NCBI RefSeq assembly: GCF_014145675.1
Contig: NZ_JACGZW010000003.1
Location: 310,001-374,000, forward strand
Origin: Amycolatopsis dendrobii
GTDB lineage: Bacteria > Actinomycetota > Actinomycetes > Mycobacteriales > Pseudonocardiaceae
Direction: 5' to 3'
DNA length: 64,000 nt
Below, piece by piece: positions 16,869 to 26,396 of the stretch. A model generated the notes under the pieces. That model did no database searches and was not told the origin of the DNA. It saw nothing but the letters and a program-made list of their open reading frames with translations. Positions within the stretch are counted from its first letter, which is position 1. Each line of letters starts with the position of its first letter. The position numbers and the translations under genes are program-made.

Positions 16869-17432
16869 TCACCACCGGCTTAAGATCCTTCGGCTCTCGC
16901 GCGGCAACGAGTTCAGCGTGCCGACGATGCCGATGTCGTCGTTCTGCTCCCCGGTGCTGGTGTTGAACATGACGAGCACGTCCAGGCCTTCGGCGCTGCT
17001 GGAATTCGCGAAATAGTGAAAGAACCCTTGCGGCGCGAAGACGAGTTCTCCTGCTCCCGCTCTGAAAACCGCATTCTGGTAGCTACCGTCCTCGGGTGTG
17101 CCGAGAATGCTCCAGTCCGCCTTGCCTGAAATGATATAGTTCAGCTCCTATGCGGACGGATGCCAATGCGGTTCGCGCACGCCACCGGGGTCGAGATGGA
17201 CCAAATACACCGACCCTTGCTGACCAGCCAAGACCGGAAAGTTCTTCTCATGCGCCCCCCGTAAAGTCCCGCCGTCATGGACCGCGGGCGCGGATGCGGC
17301 GAGCGGGAAGACATACGTCGGGTTCACTGGTTTCCCAGTGCTCGCCCGCGCCGTTCCAGCCGCCCCGAGCGCAGTCGCCGCAGCGATTCCCGCACCCGCC
17401 CCGAGCGCACCGCGCCTGCTGATTTCCGACAT
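16869..17432 (-). pseudogene. Tat-exported cupin, interrupted by an in-frame TAG
   Basis: The first 94 codons give a twin-arginine signal (SRRGALGAGAG...TARA) and the first half of a cupin; translation then meets TAG at 17150-17148. Reading on in the same frame gives 92 more residues ending in TGA at 16869. Both germin motifs lie in this single frame: HWHPSA*ELNYIISG (two His and a Glu) and GELVFAPQGFFHYFAN. The stop falls where oxalate-decarboxylase-type cupins usually have Trp, so one TGG-to-TAG change would explain it. Without readthrough the product lacks half the metal site and the second motif. Confidence 0.85.
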
Positions 17433-17607
17433 TCTTTCCGCCTTTCCCGGAACTGAGCAATCCGCCGTCCCTGATTATTCCGGGAACGCGGAGAACGGAA
17501 AGGTCCCAGCGCGGATCACTGCTATCGCGCGCAGCGATGAGCAAACCTGGTACGCACGCGGACCTTCTGTGGGAAGATCCCGGAACCCCTTGTCCTGGAG
17601 GCGATTC

Positions 17608-18234
17608 GTGACGTTCGCAGTCGGCATCTTCGACCTGTTCAGCTTCGCCGTGCCCGGAGCGGTCCAACTGTCGCTGCTGGTCTACGTACTCGACCGCCTG
17701 GGCGTAGTACACGTCGCGGCACTGACGTCCGCACCGGGCGCGCTTCTGGTGGCCGGTGCCGTGGTGGCCAGTTATCTGCTCGGGCACCTCTTCCACCCGC
17801 TGGCCGCGCAGTTGGAGCGACTCCGTCCCCGCCGGGACGCGGAGGACGCGCGGCAGGAGTTCATCGCCGGGGTCCCGCAGGCGCGCGACCGCCCTTACGT
17901 CCAAGCCAACCCGGTGCTGCTCGTCGCCGCGGCTGAACTGCACGACAAGGACGCTGCGGGAGAAATCGTCCGGATGCGCGCGCAGTCGGTGATGCTGCGC
18001 AACATCGCCTTCGCCTTCACGCTGGCCGTCGTCGTGGCACTCGGCCAGACCGCGACCGGGCCGCATCGGGTGGTCGCCGCCGGGGCCGCCGCTCTCTCGT
18101 TGCTCGGCGCGGCCGGAGCGCTGGGCAGCAGCCGGAAGGTCTGGCACATGTCGCGGCTGAAGGCGCTGGAGATCTGCTACTGGATTCCGGACATCGACCA
18201 GACTTTCGCTGCCGAGGATCCAGCGGAGGGTTAG
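17608..18234 (+). CDS. Conserved hypothetical membrane protein
   Basis: About 208 residues with four predicted membrane helices (near residues 6-26, 45-65, 133-150 and 158-175) and a charged cytoplasmic segment between the second and third (ERLRPRRDAEDARQEF). I do not recognise the family. The frame is open further upstream, but GTG at 17608 has GGAGG 9 bases before it and starts directly with a membrane helix, so I prefer it. It is divergent from the cupin and ends at a strong terminator. Confidence 0.7.
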   Translation: MTFAVGIFDLFSFAVPGAVQLSLLVYVLDRLGVVHVAALTSAPGALLVAGAVVASYLLGHLFHPLAAQLERLRPRRDAEDARQEFIAGVPQARDRPYVQANPVLLVAAAELHDKDAAGEIVRMRAQSVMLRNIAFAFTLAVVVALGQTATGPHRVVAAGAAALSLLGAAGALGSSRKVWHMSRLKALEICYWIPDIDQTFAAEDPAEG

Positions 18235-18271
18235 CGGCACCCGGGCGAGCGGCCTCGCCGAGACAGCGAAA

Positions 18272-18300
18272 CGGCGGGTTCCCGCTCCGGGAACCCGCCG
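18272..18300. terminator. Hairpin terminator
   Basis: A perfect 12-bp stem (18272-18283 with 18289-18300) and a 5-base loop, 37 bases after the stop of the membrane-protein gene. It may serve both this gene and the convergent dxs. Confidence 0.75.
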
Positions 18301-18309
18301 TCCAAGTGG

Positions 18310-18410
18310 TCAGGCGCGAGGTTTCTCCTGCCCGCCCCGATCATGGGCGCGGCCTCGCCCCGCAGCCGGATTCACTTCGGCACCCAGCCAACGGGAAGCC
18401 CGCTCCGCGA
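18310..18410 (-). repeat. Partial duplication of the dxs 3' end
   Basis: The segment after the dxs stop resembles the dxs end itself. From 18310 and from 18435 (plus strand), 16 of the first 20 bases agree, and CACCCAGCC followed by GAAGCCC-CTCCG recurs at 18381 and 18476. Read on the minus strand in another frame, it ends in ...QEKPRA and stop, against ...GEKPRA and stop in dxs. The copy carries about 30 extra bases. It is not expected to be translated as part of Dxs. Confidence 0.55.
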
Positions 18411-18434
18411 CAGCCGAGACTCTTCCCGCGTCGC

Positions 18435-20345
18435 TCAAGCGCGCGGCTTCTCCCCCGCGGTCTCCTCCACATCGACACCCAGCCGGCCCGAAGCCCACTC
18501 CGTGATCCGCCGCGCCACGTCCTGGGCAGTCAGGCCGATCCGGTCCAGCACTTCGGCCCGGGTGCCGTGGTCGTGGAACGCCTGCGGCACCGCGAGGTCG
18601 CGCAGCGGGACGTCGCATTCGGCGTCGCGCAGCACCGCCGCCAGCGCTGAGCCGAAACCGCCGTGCCGTCCGCTGTCCTCGACCGTCACTACGAGTTTGT
18701 GCTGTTCCGCCAGCGCGACCAGCTCCGCGGGCACCGGAACCACCCAGCGCGGGTCCGCGACCGTCACGCCGATGCCCTGGTCCGCCAAGCGGTCCGCGGC
18801 CTCCAGCGCCAGCTGCGCGAACGGACCCACCGCGACCAGCAGCACGTCCGTCGAACCCGACGGGCGGCGCAGCAGGTCGACCGTGCCGATCCGCTCCACC
18901 GCGGGCACGTCCGGGCCGACGCTGCCCTTCGAGAACCGCAGCGCGGTCGGTCCGTCCTGCACCGCGACCGCCTCGCGCAGTTCCTCGCGCAGGGTGCCCG
19001 GGTCGCGCGGCGCGGCCACGCGCATGCCCGGCACCATGCCCAGCAGCGACAGGTCCCACATGCCGTGGTGGCTCGGGCCGTCGGGGCCGGTGATGCCCGC
19101 GCGGTCCAGCACGAACGTTACCGGCTGGCGGTGCAGCGCGACATCCATCAGCACCTGGTCGAACGCCCGGTTCAGGAACGTCGAGTACAGCGCGACGACC
19201 GGATGGCAGCCGCCCATCGCGAGCCCGGCCGCGGACGTCACCGCGTGCTGTTCGGCGATGCCGACGTCGAACCAGCGGTCCGGGAAGCGCTCGGAGAACT
19301 TTTCCAGCCCGGTCGAGCGCAGCATCGCGGCGGTGATCGCCACGACGTCCTGGCGCTCCTCTCCGATCTTCGCCAGCTCGTCGCCGAACACGCCGGTCCA
19401 GCTGGGGCCCTTCACCGGCGGCAGTCCGGTCTCCGGGTCGATCGGGTCGGTCTGGTGCATCTGGTCGGCCTGGTGGTTCACCGCGGGCGCGTAGCCGTGG
19501 CCCTTCTCGGTGACCACGTGCACGATCACTGAGCCGCCGAACGCCCGCGCGCTCTGGAACGCCTTCTCCAGCGCGACCAGGTCGTGGCCGTCGACCGGGC
19601 CGAGGTACTTCAAGCCGAGGTCGGAGAACATCACCTGCGGGCTCAGCGCGTCCTTGATGCCCGCCTTGGCCGCGTGCAGCGCGGCGTAGATCGGCTTGCC
19701 CACGACCGGGGTGCTGCGCAGCAGTTCGCGACCGCCGTCCAGGAGCCGCTCGTAGCCCGGCTGCAGCCGCAGCGACGCCAGGTGATCGGCCATGCCGCCG
19801 ATGGTCGGCGAGTACGACCGGCCGTTGTCGTTGACCACGATCACGACCGGACGGTCCTTGCGCCCGGCGATGTTGTTGAGCGCCTCCCAGCACATGCCGC
19901 CGGTGAGCGCACCGTCGCCGACCACCGCGATCGCGTGCCTGCGCGGGCCCCCGGACAGCTCGAACGCCTTCGCCATGCCGTCCACATAGGACAGTGCGGT
20001 GGACGCGTGGCTGTTCTCGACCAGGTCGTGCTCGCTCTCGCCGCGGCACGGGTACCCGGTGGGGCCGCCCTGCTGGCGCAGCAGGTCGAAGTCGACGTGC
20101 CGCCCGGTGACGATCTTGTGCACGTACGCCTGGTGCCCGACGTCCCACACGATCGCGTCGCGCGGCGAATCGAACACCCGGTGCAGCGCCAGCGTCAGCT
20201 CGACGACGCCCAGGTTGGGACCGAGGTGCCCGCCGCTGCGGCGGACCTTGTCCACGAGGAAGTCCCTGATCTCGGCCGCCAGCTCCCCGAGGTCCTCGAC
20301 GCTCATGCGCTTCAGGTCCGCCGGTCCGTGCACCGAGTCCAGCAT
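18435..20345 (-). CDS. dxs: 1-deoxy-D-xylulose-5-phosphate synthase
   Basis: A 636-residue TPP enzyme that condenses pyruvate and glyceraldehyde 3-phosphate, the first step of the MEP isoprenoid pathway. Key segments are [18 protein letters not shown], the TPP motif [16 protein letters not shown] ending in [13 protein letters not shown], the catalytic Glu region [12 protein letters not shown], and [15 protein letters not shown]. The frame is open upstream, but the ATG at 20345 with GGTGGAG before it begins the conserved protein. It stands alone, divergent from the betaine-aldehyde dehydrogenase gene. Confidence 0.97.
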   Translation of the reverse strand: MLDSVHGPADLKRMSVEDLGELAAEIRDFLVDKVRRSGGHLGPNLGVVELTLALHRVFDSPRDAIVWDVGHQAYVHKIVTGRHVDFDLLRQQGGPTGYPCRGESEHDLVENSHASTALSYVDGMAKAFELSGGPRRHAIAVVGDGALTGGMCWEALNNIAGRKDRPVVIVVNDNGRSYSPTIGGMADHLASLRLQPGYERLLDGGRELLRSTPVVGKPIYAALHAAKAGIKDALSPQVMFSDLGLKYLGPVDGHDLVALEKAFQSARAFGGSVIVHVVTEKGHGYAPAVNHQADQMHQTDPIDPETGLPPVKGPSWTGVFGDELAKIGEERQDVVAITAAMLRSTGLEKFSERFPDRWFDVGIAEQHAVTSAAGLAMGGCHPVVALYSTFLNRAFDQVLMDVALHRQPVTFVLDRAGITGPDGPSHHGMWDLSLLGMVPGMRVAAPRDPGTLREELREAVAVQDGPTALRFSKGSVGPDVPAVERIGTVDLLRRPSGSTDVLLVAVGPFAQLALEAADRLADQGIGVTVADPRWVVPVPAELVALAEQHKLVVTVEDSGRHGGFGSALAAVLRDAECDVPLRDLAVPQAFHDHGTRAEVLDRIGLTAQDVARRITEWASGRLGVDVEETAGEKPRA

Positions 20346-20559
20346 GGTCACCGCTCCACCCCGTCCGTTTCTTCCTCCGCCGGTTCCGGCCAGTCTACGG
20401 ACGGCCGCCACCTCGGTCCGGCCGCCCGCGTCCCGGATCACAGCTCCGGCGGAAACGCAACTCCACGAGCGGGGAAGATCACGAGGCCGGTCAGTCAAGT
20501 CGCGGTCACCCCGCGTGGCCGTGATAATCCCGGACGGACCCCGAGCTCGAGAGGACCCC

Positions 20560-22029
20560 ATGGCGGACTTGTACATCGGCGGCGAATGGGTGGACGCGCG
20601 TGCGGGAGGGCGGCGCGAGATCCGCTGCCCCGCGGACGGCAGCCTGGTCGCCGAGGTCGCCGAAGCGACCGCGGAGGACACCGAGGCCGCCATCGCCGCG
20701 GCTCGCCGGGCGTTCGACACCGGACCCTGGCCCGCCACCCCGGCGGGCGAGCGCGGAAACCTGCTGCTGCGCGCGGCCGACCTGCTCGACCGCGACGCCG
20801 AGGAATTCGCCCGCGCCGAATCGCTCGACACCGGCAAACGCCTGGTGGAGAGCCGCTACGACATGAGCGACATCGCGGCTTGCCTGCGCTATTTCGGCAA
20901 GCTGGCGGGCAACGACGCGGGCCGGGTCGTGGACACCGGCAGCGCGGACTCGTTCAGCCGGATCGTGCACGAGCCGGTCGGCGTCTGCGGCCTCATCACC
21001 CCGTGGAACTACCCGCTGCTGCAGACGGCGTGGAAGATCGCCCCAGCCCTGGCTGCGGGCAATACGTTCGTGCTCAAGCCGAGCGAACTGACCCCGCACA
21101 CCTCGATCCTGTTCATGCGGCTGCTCGCCGAGGCCGGACTGCCCGGCGGCGTCGCGAACCTCGTGCTCGGCGCGGGTCCGTCGGCCGGTGCGCCGCTGTC
21201 GGAGCACCCGGACGTCGACCTCGTGTCGTTCACCGGCGGGCTGGCCACCGGACGGGTGATCGCGGCGAACGCCGCGGCGACGGTGAAGAAGGTCGCGCTC
21301 GAACTCGGGGGCAAGAACCCGAACGTCGTGTTCGCCGACGCGGACTTCGAAACCGCTGTCGACTACGCGCTGACCGCGGTGTTCTTGCACTCCGGGCAGG
21401 TCTGCTCGGCCGGCGCGCGGCTCATCGTCCAGCGGGAATGGCACGACGAGTTCGTGGACGAACTGGTGCGGCGCGCGGAGCGGATCCGCCTCGGCGGGCC
21501 GTTCGACGAGAACGCCGAGACCGGGCCGCTCATCTCCGCCGCGCACCGCGAGAAGGTGGAGCGCTACGTCGCCACCGCCATCGAGGAGGGCGCGGTCCTG
21601 CGCACCGGCGGGAAGCGTCCGGACGACCCGGCGCTGCAGGACGGCTTCTACTACCTGCCGACGATCCTCGACAACGTTCAGCAGGGCAGCACCGCAGTCG
21701 TCGAGGAGTCCTTCGGCCCAGTCCTGACCGTGGAGACATTCACCGACGAGGACGACGCCGTCCGCATCGCCAACGACACCCACTACGGCCTGGCCGGCGG
21801 CGTGTTCACCCAGGACGCCGCCCGCGCCCAGCGCGTGGCGAACCGGCTCCGGCACGGGACGGTGTGGATCAACGACTACCACCCGTACCTCCCGCAGGCC
21901 GAATGGGGCGGCTACAAGCAGTCCGGTTTCGGCCGCGAGCTCGGCCCGACCGGACTGGCCGAATACACCGAGGTCAAGCACATCCACCAGAACCTGAAGC
22001 CCGGCCCCCAGCACTGGTTCTCCGGCTGA
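20560..22029 (+). CDS. betB: Betaine-aldehyde dehydrogenase
   Basis: A 489-residue ALDH with E248 ([10 protein letters not shown]) and the nucleophile C282 ([11 protein letters not shown]), the cofactor segment [16 protein letters not shown], and the C-terminal [11 protein letters not shown] of the betaine-aldehyde group. It oxidises betaine aldehyde to glycine betaine. ATG is preceded by GAGAGGA. A GATAAT hexamer at 20523-20528 is a possible -10 element. It heads the choline operon; since choline oxidase can carry out both oxidations alone, this enzyme probably removes aldehyde that escapes. Confidence 0.92.
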   Translation: MADLYIGGEWVDARAGGRREIRCPADGSLVAEVAEATAEDTEAAIAAARRAFDTGPWPATPAGERGNLLLRAADLLDRDAEEFARAESLDTGKRLVESRYDMSDIAACLRYFGKLAGNDAGRVVDTGSADSFSRIVHEPVGVCGLITPWNYPLLQTAWKIAPALAAGNTFVLKPSELTPHTSILFMRLLAEAGLPGGVANLVLGAGPSAGAPLSEHPDVDLVSFTGGLATGRVIAANAAATVKKVALELGGKNPNVVFADADFETAVDYALTAVFLHSGQVCSAGARLIVQREWHDEFVDELVRRAERIRLGGPFDENAETGPLISAAHREKVERYVATAIEEGAVLRTGGKRPDDPALQDGFYYLPTILDNVQQGSTAVVEESFGPVLTVETFTDEDDAVRIANDTHYGLAGGVFTQDAARAQRVANRLRHGTVWINDYHPYLPQAEWGGYKQSGFGRELGPTGLAEYTEVKHIHQNLKPGPQHWFSG

Positions 22030-22055
22030 TCCCCTCTCCCCACCGAAAGGAATTC

Positions 22056-23588
22056 GTGCCCTTGAGCGACACCGGCGATCGCGAACTCGGCGAATTCGGC
22101 TACACCAACCAGCTCAAGAGAACGCTCGGCAGTTTCCACACCTTCGCTGCCGGGATCAGCTACATCTCGGTGCTGACCGGGGTGTTCCAGCTCTCCTACC
22201 TCGGCCTTTCCGAGGGCGGCCCGGCCTACTGGTGGTCCTGGCCCGCGGTGTTCATCGGGCAGCTGATGGTGGCGCTCTGCTTCGCCGAACTGGCCGCGCA
22301 GTACCCGGTCGCCGGGTCGGTCTACAACTGGGCGAAGAAGCTCAGCAACCCGCACATCGCGTGGATGGCCGGCTGGATGATGCTGCTGGCCTCGATCGTC
22401 TCGATCTCCGCGACCGCGCTCGCCTACCAGCGGACGCTGCCGCAGATCACGTCGTTCTTCCAGTTCATCGGCGACGGCACGGGCACCAGCGACGCGGCCA
22501 ACGGCGTGCTGCTGGCCAGCGTGCTGATCGTGTTCACCACGCTGGTGAACGCTTTCGGCGTGAAGCTGATGGCGCGGATCAACAGCGCGGGCGTGTTCGT
22601 GGAGCTGCTGTTCGCGGTGCTGCTGGTGGTGTTCCTCGCCTTCCATTTCGTACGCGGCCCGTCGGTGGTGACCGAGACGAACGGCACCGAGGCCGGGCAT
22701 TCGTCGGGTTACCTCGGCGCGTTCCTGATCGCCGGGATCGCCTCGTCGTACGTCATGTACGGCTTCGACACCGCCGCGTCGCTCGGCGAGGAATCGCTGA
22801 ACCCGCACCGCAACGCGCCGAAGGCGATTCTGCGCGCGCTGGTCGCCTCCTTCGTGCTGGGCGGGCTGATCATCCTGTTCGCGCTCATGGCGGTCGGCAA
22901 CATCAACGCGCCGGAACTCGGCACGGTCGGCCTGCAGTACGTGCTCACCGACGCGCTCGGCCCGGCGATCGGACGAGTGTTCCTGTTCGTCGTATTCATC
23001 GCGATCACCGTGTGCGTGCTGGCCGTGCACACCGCAGCGATCCGGATCGCGTTCGCGATGGCCCGGGACAACGCGCTGCCCGGCGGCCGGAAGCTGGCGC
23101 GGGTCAACAAGACCACCGGCACCCCGGTGCTGCCCGCGATCGTGATCGGCGTGCTCGCGATCGCGCTGCTGGTGCTGAACATCAACTCCACGCAGATCTT
23201 CTCGGCCGTGACCAGCCTCGCGATCATCCTGATCTACCTGTCCTACCTCCTCGTGACTGTGCCCATGCTGATCCGCCGGCTGCGCGGGCGCTGGCCGCGC
23301 GAGGGCACCCCGGCCGGCCGGTTCTCCCTCGGCCGCTGGGGTCTCCCGGTGAACGTGCTCGCGGTGCTGTGGGGCGGTGCGATGACGATCAACCTGGCCT
23401 GGCCCCGCAACGAGATCTACAACGCTTCCCCGCCCTTCCACTGGTATCTGAAGTGGATTTCGGTGCTGTTCGTCGGCGTCTTCGCGGCCGGCGGCTTCGC
23501 CTATTACTGGTTCGTGCAACGGCACAAGGTCGGGGTGCTGGCGGACCACGCCGCCGCCCCCGCGCCCGACGAGGAGGTTTCCCGGTGA
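22056..23588 (+). CDS. APC-superfamily permease, probable choline/amino-compound importer
   Basis: A 510-residue protein with about 12 membrane helices. The start of the fold reads FHTFAAGISYISVLTG and the conserved E-containing loop AELAAQYPVAGSVYNWAKK is present. It lies between betaine-aldehyde dehydrogenase and choline oxidase and overlaps the latter by four bases, so choline or a related quaternary amine is the likely substrate; this is inference from context. GTG at 22056 follows AAAGGAATTC; a TTG two codons later is an alternative. Confidence 0.85.
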   Translation: MPLSDTGDRELGEFGYTNQLKRTLGSFHTFAAGISYISVLTGVFQLSYLGLSEGGPAYWWSWPAVFIGQLMVALCFAELAAQYPVAGSVYNWAKKLSNPHIAWMAGWMMLLASIVSISATALAYQRTLPQITSFFQFIGDGTGTSDAANGVLLASVLIVFTTLVNAFGVKLMARINSAGVFVELLFAVLLVVFLAFHFVRGPSVVTETNGTEAGHSSGYLGAFLIAGIASSYVMYGFDTAASLGEESLNPHRNAPKAILRALVASFVLGGLIILFALMAVGNINAPELGTVGLQYVLTDALGPAIGRVFLFVVFIAITVCVLAVHTAAIRIAFAMARDNALPGGRKLARVNKTTGTPVLPAIVIGVLAIALLVLNINSTQIFSAVTSLAIILIYLSYLLVTVPMLIRRLRGRWPREGTPAGRFSLGRWGLPVNVLAVLWGGAMTINLAWPRNEIYNASPPFHWYLKWISVLFVGVFAAGGFAYYWFVQRHKVGVLADHAAAPAPDEEVSR

Positions 23589-25138
23589 GCGCAAGCGAGT
23601 TCGACTACGTGGTGGTCGGCGGCGGAACGGCCGGATCGGTGGTGGCCGCCCGGCTGTCCGAGGACCCGGACGTGACCGTCTGCCTCCTCGAGGCCGGACC
23701 GTCCGACACGGACGTGCCGGAGGTGCTGGAGCTGACCCGCTGGATGGGCCTGCTGGAGTCCGGATACGACTGGGACTACCTGGTGGAACCGCAGGAGGCG
23801 GGCAACTCCTACCTGCGCCAGGCCCGCGCGAAGGTGCTCGGCGGCTGCTCGTCGCACAACTCGTGCATCGCGTTCTGGGCCCCGGCCGAGGACCTCGACG
23901 AATGGTCCTCGATGGGCCTGCCGGGCTGGTCGGCCGCGGACGTTTTCCCGCTGTACCAACGGTTGGAGACCAACGACGGCCCCGGCGACCACCACGGCCG
24001 CTCCGGCCCGGTCACCATCCGGTCGGTCCCGCCGCACGACCCCGCGGGCGCGGCGCTGCTGTCCGCGTGCGCCCAGGCGGGCATCCCGACGACGGAGTTC
24101 AACTCCGGCAAGACCGTCACCCACGGCGCGAACTGGTTCCAGATCAACGCCCGCGAGGACGGCACCCGGTCTTCGGCGTCGGTGTCGTACTTGCACCCGA
24201 TCATGGGCAAGCGGCCGAACCTGGAGATCCGCACCGGAGCCCGCGCGAAACGGCTGCTGTTCGACGGCCTCCGCTGCACCGGCGTCGAGGTGCTGGACGC
24301 GGACCTCATCCACCACAGCACGATCACCGCGCGCCGCGAGGTCGTGGTCAGCTCCGGCGCGATCGACACGCCGAAACTGCTGATGCTGTCCGGCATCGGG
24401 CCCGCCGAGCACCTGCGCGAGGTCGGCGTCGAGGTGCTCGTGGACTCGCCGGGCGTCGGCTCGAACCTCGAGGACCACCCCGAGGGCCTGGTGATGTGGG
24501 ACGCCCTGCAGCCGATGGTCACCGAATCCACGCAGTGGTGGGAAATCGGCATCTTCACCATGACCGAGGAGGGCCTGGACCGCCCGGACCTGATGTTCCA
24601 CTACGGTTCGGTGCCCTTCGACATGAACACCGTCCGGCACGGCTACCCGACGACGGAGAACGGCTTCTGCCTCACGCCCAACGTGACGCGCAGCCGATCG
24701 CGGGGCACCGTGCGGTTGCGCACGCGCGACTTCCGCGACAAGCCCCGCGTCGACCCGCGGTACTTCACCGACGAGTACGACATGCGCGTGATGACCTACG
24801 GCGTGAAACTCGCCCGCGAGATCGCCGCCCAGCCCGCGCTCGACGAATGGGCGGGCGTGGAACTCGCGCCGGGCCGCGACTGCAAGACCGACGACGAGAT
24901 CGCCGACTACCTGCGCAAAACGCACAACACCGTGTACCACCCGGCCTGCACGGCCCGGATGGGCGCGGACGGCGACCCCGAGGCGGTGCTGGACGAGCGG
25001 CTGCGCGTCCGCGGCGTCGCGGGCCTGCGGGTGGCCGACGCTTCGGTGATGCCGTTCCTCGTCACGGTGAACCCGTGCATCACGACGATGGCGATCGGCG
25101 AGAAGTGCGCGGACATGCTCAAGGAAGACCGGGGCTGA
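23585..25138 (+). CDS. codA: Choline oxidase (GMC oxidoreductase)
   Basis: A 517-residue FAD enzyme converting choline to glycine betaine via the aldehyde, with O2 as acceptor. It has the N-terminal dinucleotide motif VVVGGGTAGSVVAARLSE and matches Arthrobacter globiformis choline oxidase along its length as I recall that sequence. Equivalents of its key residues are in place: H91 in GGCSSHNSC (covalent FAD link, His99), S93, H298 and E300 in EDHPEG (His310/Glu312), H339, H452 in NTVYHPACT (His466) and N496 in TVNPCIT (Asn510). GTG overlaps the permease stop. It ends the operon, followed by a hairpin. Confidence 0.93.
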   Translation: MSASEFDYVVVGGGTAGSVVAARLSEDPDVTVCLLEAGPSDTDVPEVLELTRWMGLLESGYDWDYLVEPQEAGNSYLRQARAKVLGGCSSHNSCIAFWAPAEDLDEWSSMGLPGWSAADVFPLYQRLETNDGPGDHHGRSGPVTIRSVPPHDPAGAALLSACAQAGIPTTEFNSGKTVTHGANWFQINAREDGTRSSASVSYLHPIMGKRPNLEIRTGARAKRLLFDGLRCTGVEVLDADLIHHSTITARREVVVSSGAIDTPKLLMLSGIGPAEHLREVGVEVLVDSPGVGSNLEDHPEGLVMWDALQPMVTESTQWWEIGIFTMTEEGLDRPDLMFHYGSVPFDMNTVRHGYPTTENGFCLTPNVTRSRSRGTVRLRTRDFRDKPRVDPRYFTDEYDMRVMTYGVKLAREIAAQPALDEWAGVELAPGRDCKTDDEIADYLRKTHNTVYHPACTARMGADGDPEAVLDERLRVRGVAGLRVADASVMPFLVTVNPCITTMAIGEKCADMLKEDRG

Positions 25139-25145
25139 CCTCGCG

Positions 25146-25182
25146 GCGGGTGGTTGTGTCCTGGTGGGGCACAACCACCCGC
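25146..25182 (+). terminator. Hairpin after the choline oxidase gene
   Basis: A 13-bp perfect stem (25146-25158 with 25170-25182) and an 11-base loop, starting 7 bases after the stop. Confidence 0.7.
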
Positions 25183-25252
25183 TAATCGGCCTTGTACCAA
25201 CCGATGCCGGTTCGATCGCGTGCTGCGCCGGCGAGATGGGCAGACTGGGCAC

Positions 25253-26083
25253 ATGTCTGGTCTGACCGCCGAACTCGTGGTTGATGGTCGCGCACCGCAG
25301 ACCCCTGCCCTTGCCCCGAACGGGCAACTGCTCTGCTACGTCCTCGCTCCCCTCAGCCGGACCGGTGACCACCTCGACACCGAACTCTGGCTCGTCGGCA
25401 CCGACGGCACCGCCGCGTCCCGCCAGGCAACCTCCGACACCGCAACGGAATCCCGCCCTCGATGGTCCGAGGACTCGGGCACGCTGTTTTTCCTCTCCGA
25501 CCGAGCCGACCGCGGCACCTCGCAGGTGCACCGGCTCGTCCTCGCTGACGGCGCGGCGGGCGCGGTGACCGACTGGCGCTCCGGCATCGTCGACTACCTG
25601 CCGCTCGCTGACCCCAACCTGGTCGCTCTGCTCGCCTGGGACGAACCCACCGAACACGACGCGAGCCGCGCCCGGGACCGTGACGACGCGATTGTCGTCG
25701 GCGAGCGGGAACCGCGTGCCCGGTTGCGTCTGCTCGACCTGCGCACCGGCCTGGTCACCACTCCAGAGGTGTTCGGCGACCGGCACGTCGTGGAATTGCG
25801 GCAACGGCCCGGCGGCGGTCCGCTCGCCGTGCTCACCCAGGCCAGCAGCGACAACGACTACGCCAGCCGCGTTCGCACTCCGGTGCTCCTCTTGCACGGC
25901 GCCGAGGACACCAACGTTCCGCTCGGCCAATCCGTGTGCTTCCACCGGGCGCTGCGCCATTTCGGCGTCGAGCACGAGTTCGTGATCTACCCGAGGGAGG
26001 GGCACTCGATCCGGGAACGCCATCACCAACTCGACGTCCTGTTCCGGGCCCGTGGGTGGTTCGACCGCTGGCTCCGGTTCTGA
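25253..26083 (+). pseudogene. S9-family peptidase (prolyl oligopeptidase type) with an internal deletion
   Basis: The 276-residue frame fuses the start of an S9 peptidase beta-propeller (LAPNGQLLCYVLAPLSR, TESRPRWSEDSGTLFFLSD) to the end of its hydrolase domain (VRTPVLLLHGAEDTNVP with the catalytic Asp, YPREGHSI with the catalytic His). The join is near residue 202. Full-length relatives have roughly 600 residues; the missing part includes the rest of the propeller and the GxSxGG nucleophile. The deletion kept the frame, so a stable product might still be made, but it cannot be a serine peptidase. Confidence 0.8.
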
Positions 26084-26396
26084 CCGTGGACGCGAGAGAT
26101 GGTGCTGACAACCGGTTCCCGACCGAGCGCCGGTCCGCCGTCTCGCCAGCAGCACACCCGCCAGTGACAGAATTCCGCGCACCATCATGTCCGCCCCTCG
26201 CTCCGTCCTCCGACCCGCTGCCGGAGAACCGCGCACCTTCCGCGATGCACATCCGGTCAGTCGCCGCGGAGCGCGCTGAGGTTCTCGCGTGACCGAATCG
26301 TGACCGTCAACGAGAAGGCTCCCATCCGGCCGAAGCAGCAGAATCCGTTGCGGCACAAGCAATCGGAAGCAGCGATACCGACGTAGACTTTCTTCC
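26084..26396. other. Intergenic region without a convincing gene
   Basis: The 313 bases between the peptidase remnant and the small membrane protein hold no frame with family features. A minus-strand ATG at 26190 opens a short hydrophobic stretch (MMVRGILSLAGVLLARRR) after a purine-rich run, but it leads into low-complexity sequence. I leave it uncalled. Confidence 0.5.

Noticed and set aside
16869..17432. Selenocysteine or pyrrolysine recoding of the cupin stop
   Set aside because: The codon is TAG, not TGA, no recoding structure is apparent and Pyl machinery is not expected in this group; a point mutation is simpler.
17338..17607. N-terminal extension of the membrane protein at 17608 overlapping the cupin gene
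   Set aside because: The extension is antisense to the cupin Tat signal and has no helix or motif; a ribosome site supports the later GTG.
19584..22055. Plus-strand extension of the APC permease through the whole betaine-aldehyde dehydrogenase gene and into dxs antisense
   Set aside because: Low-complexity Arg/Gly translation; the permease fold begins only after the GTG at 22056.
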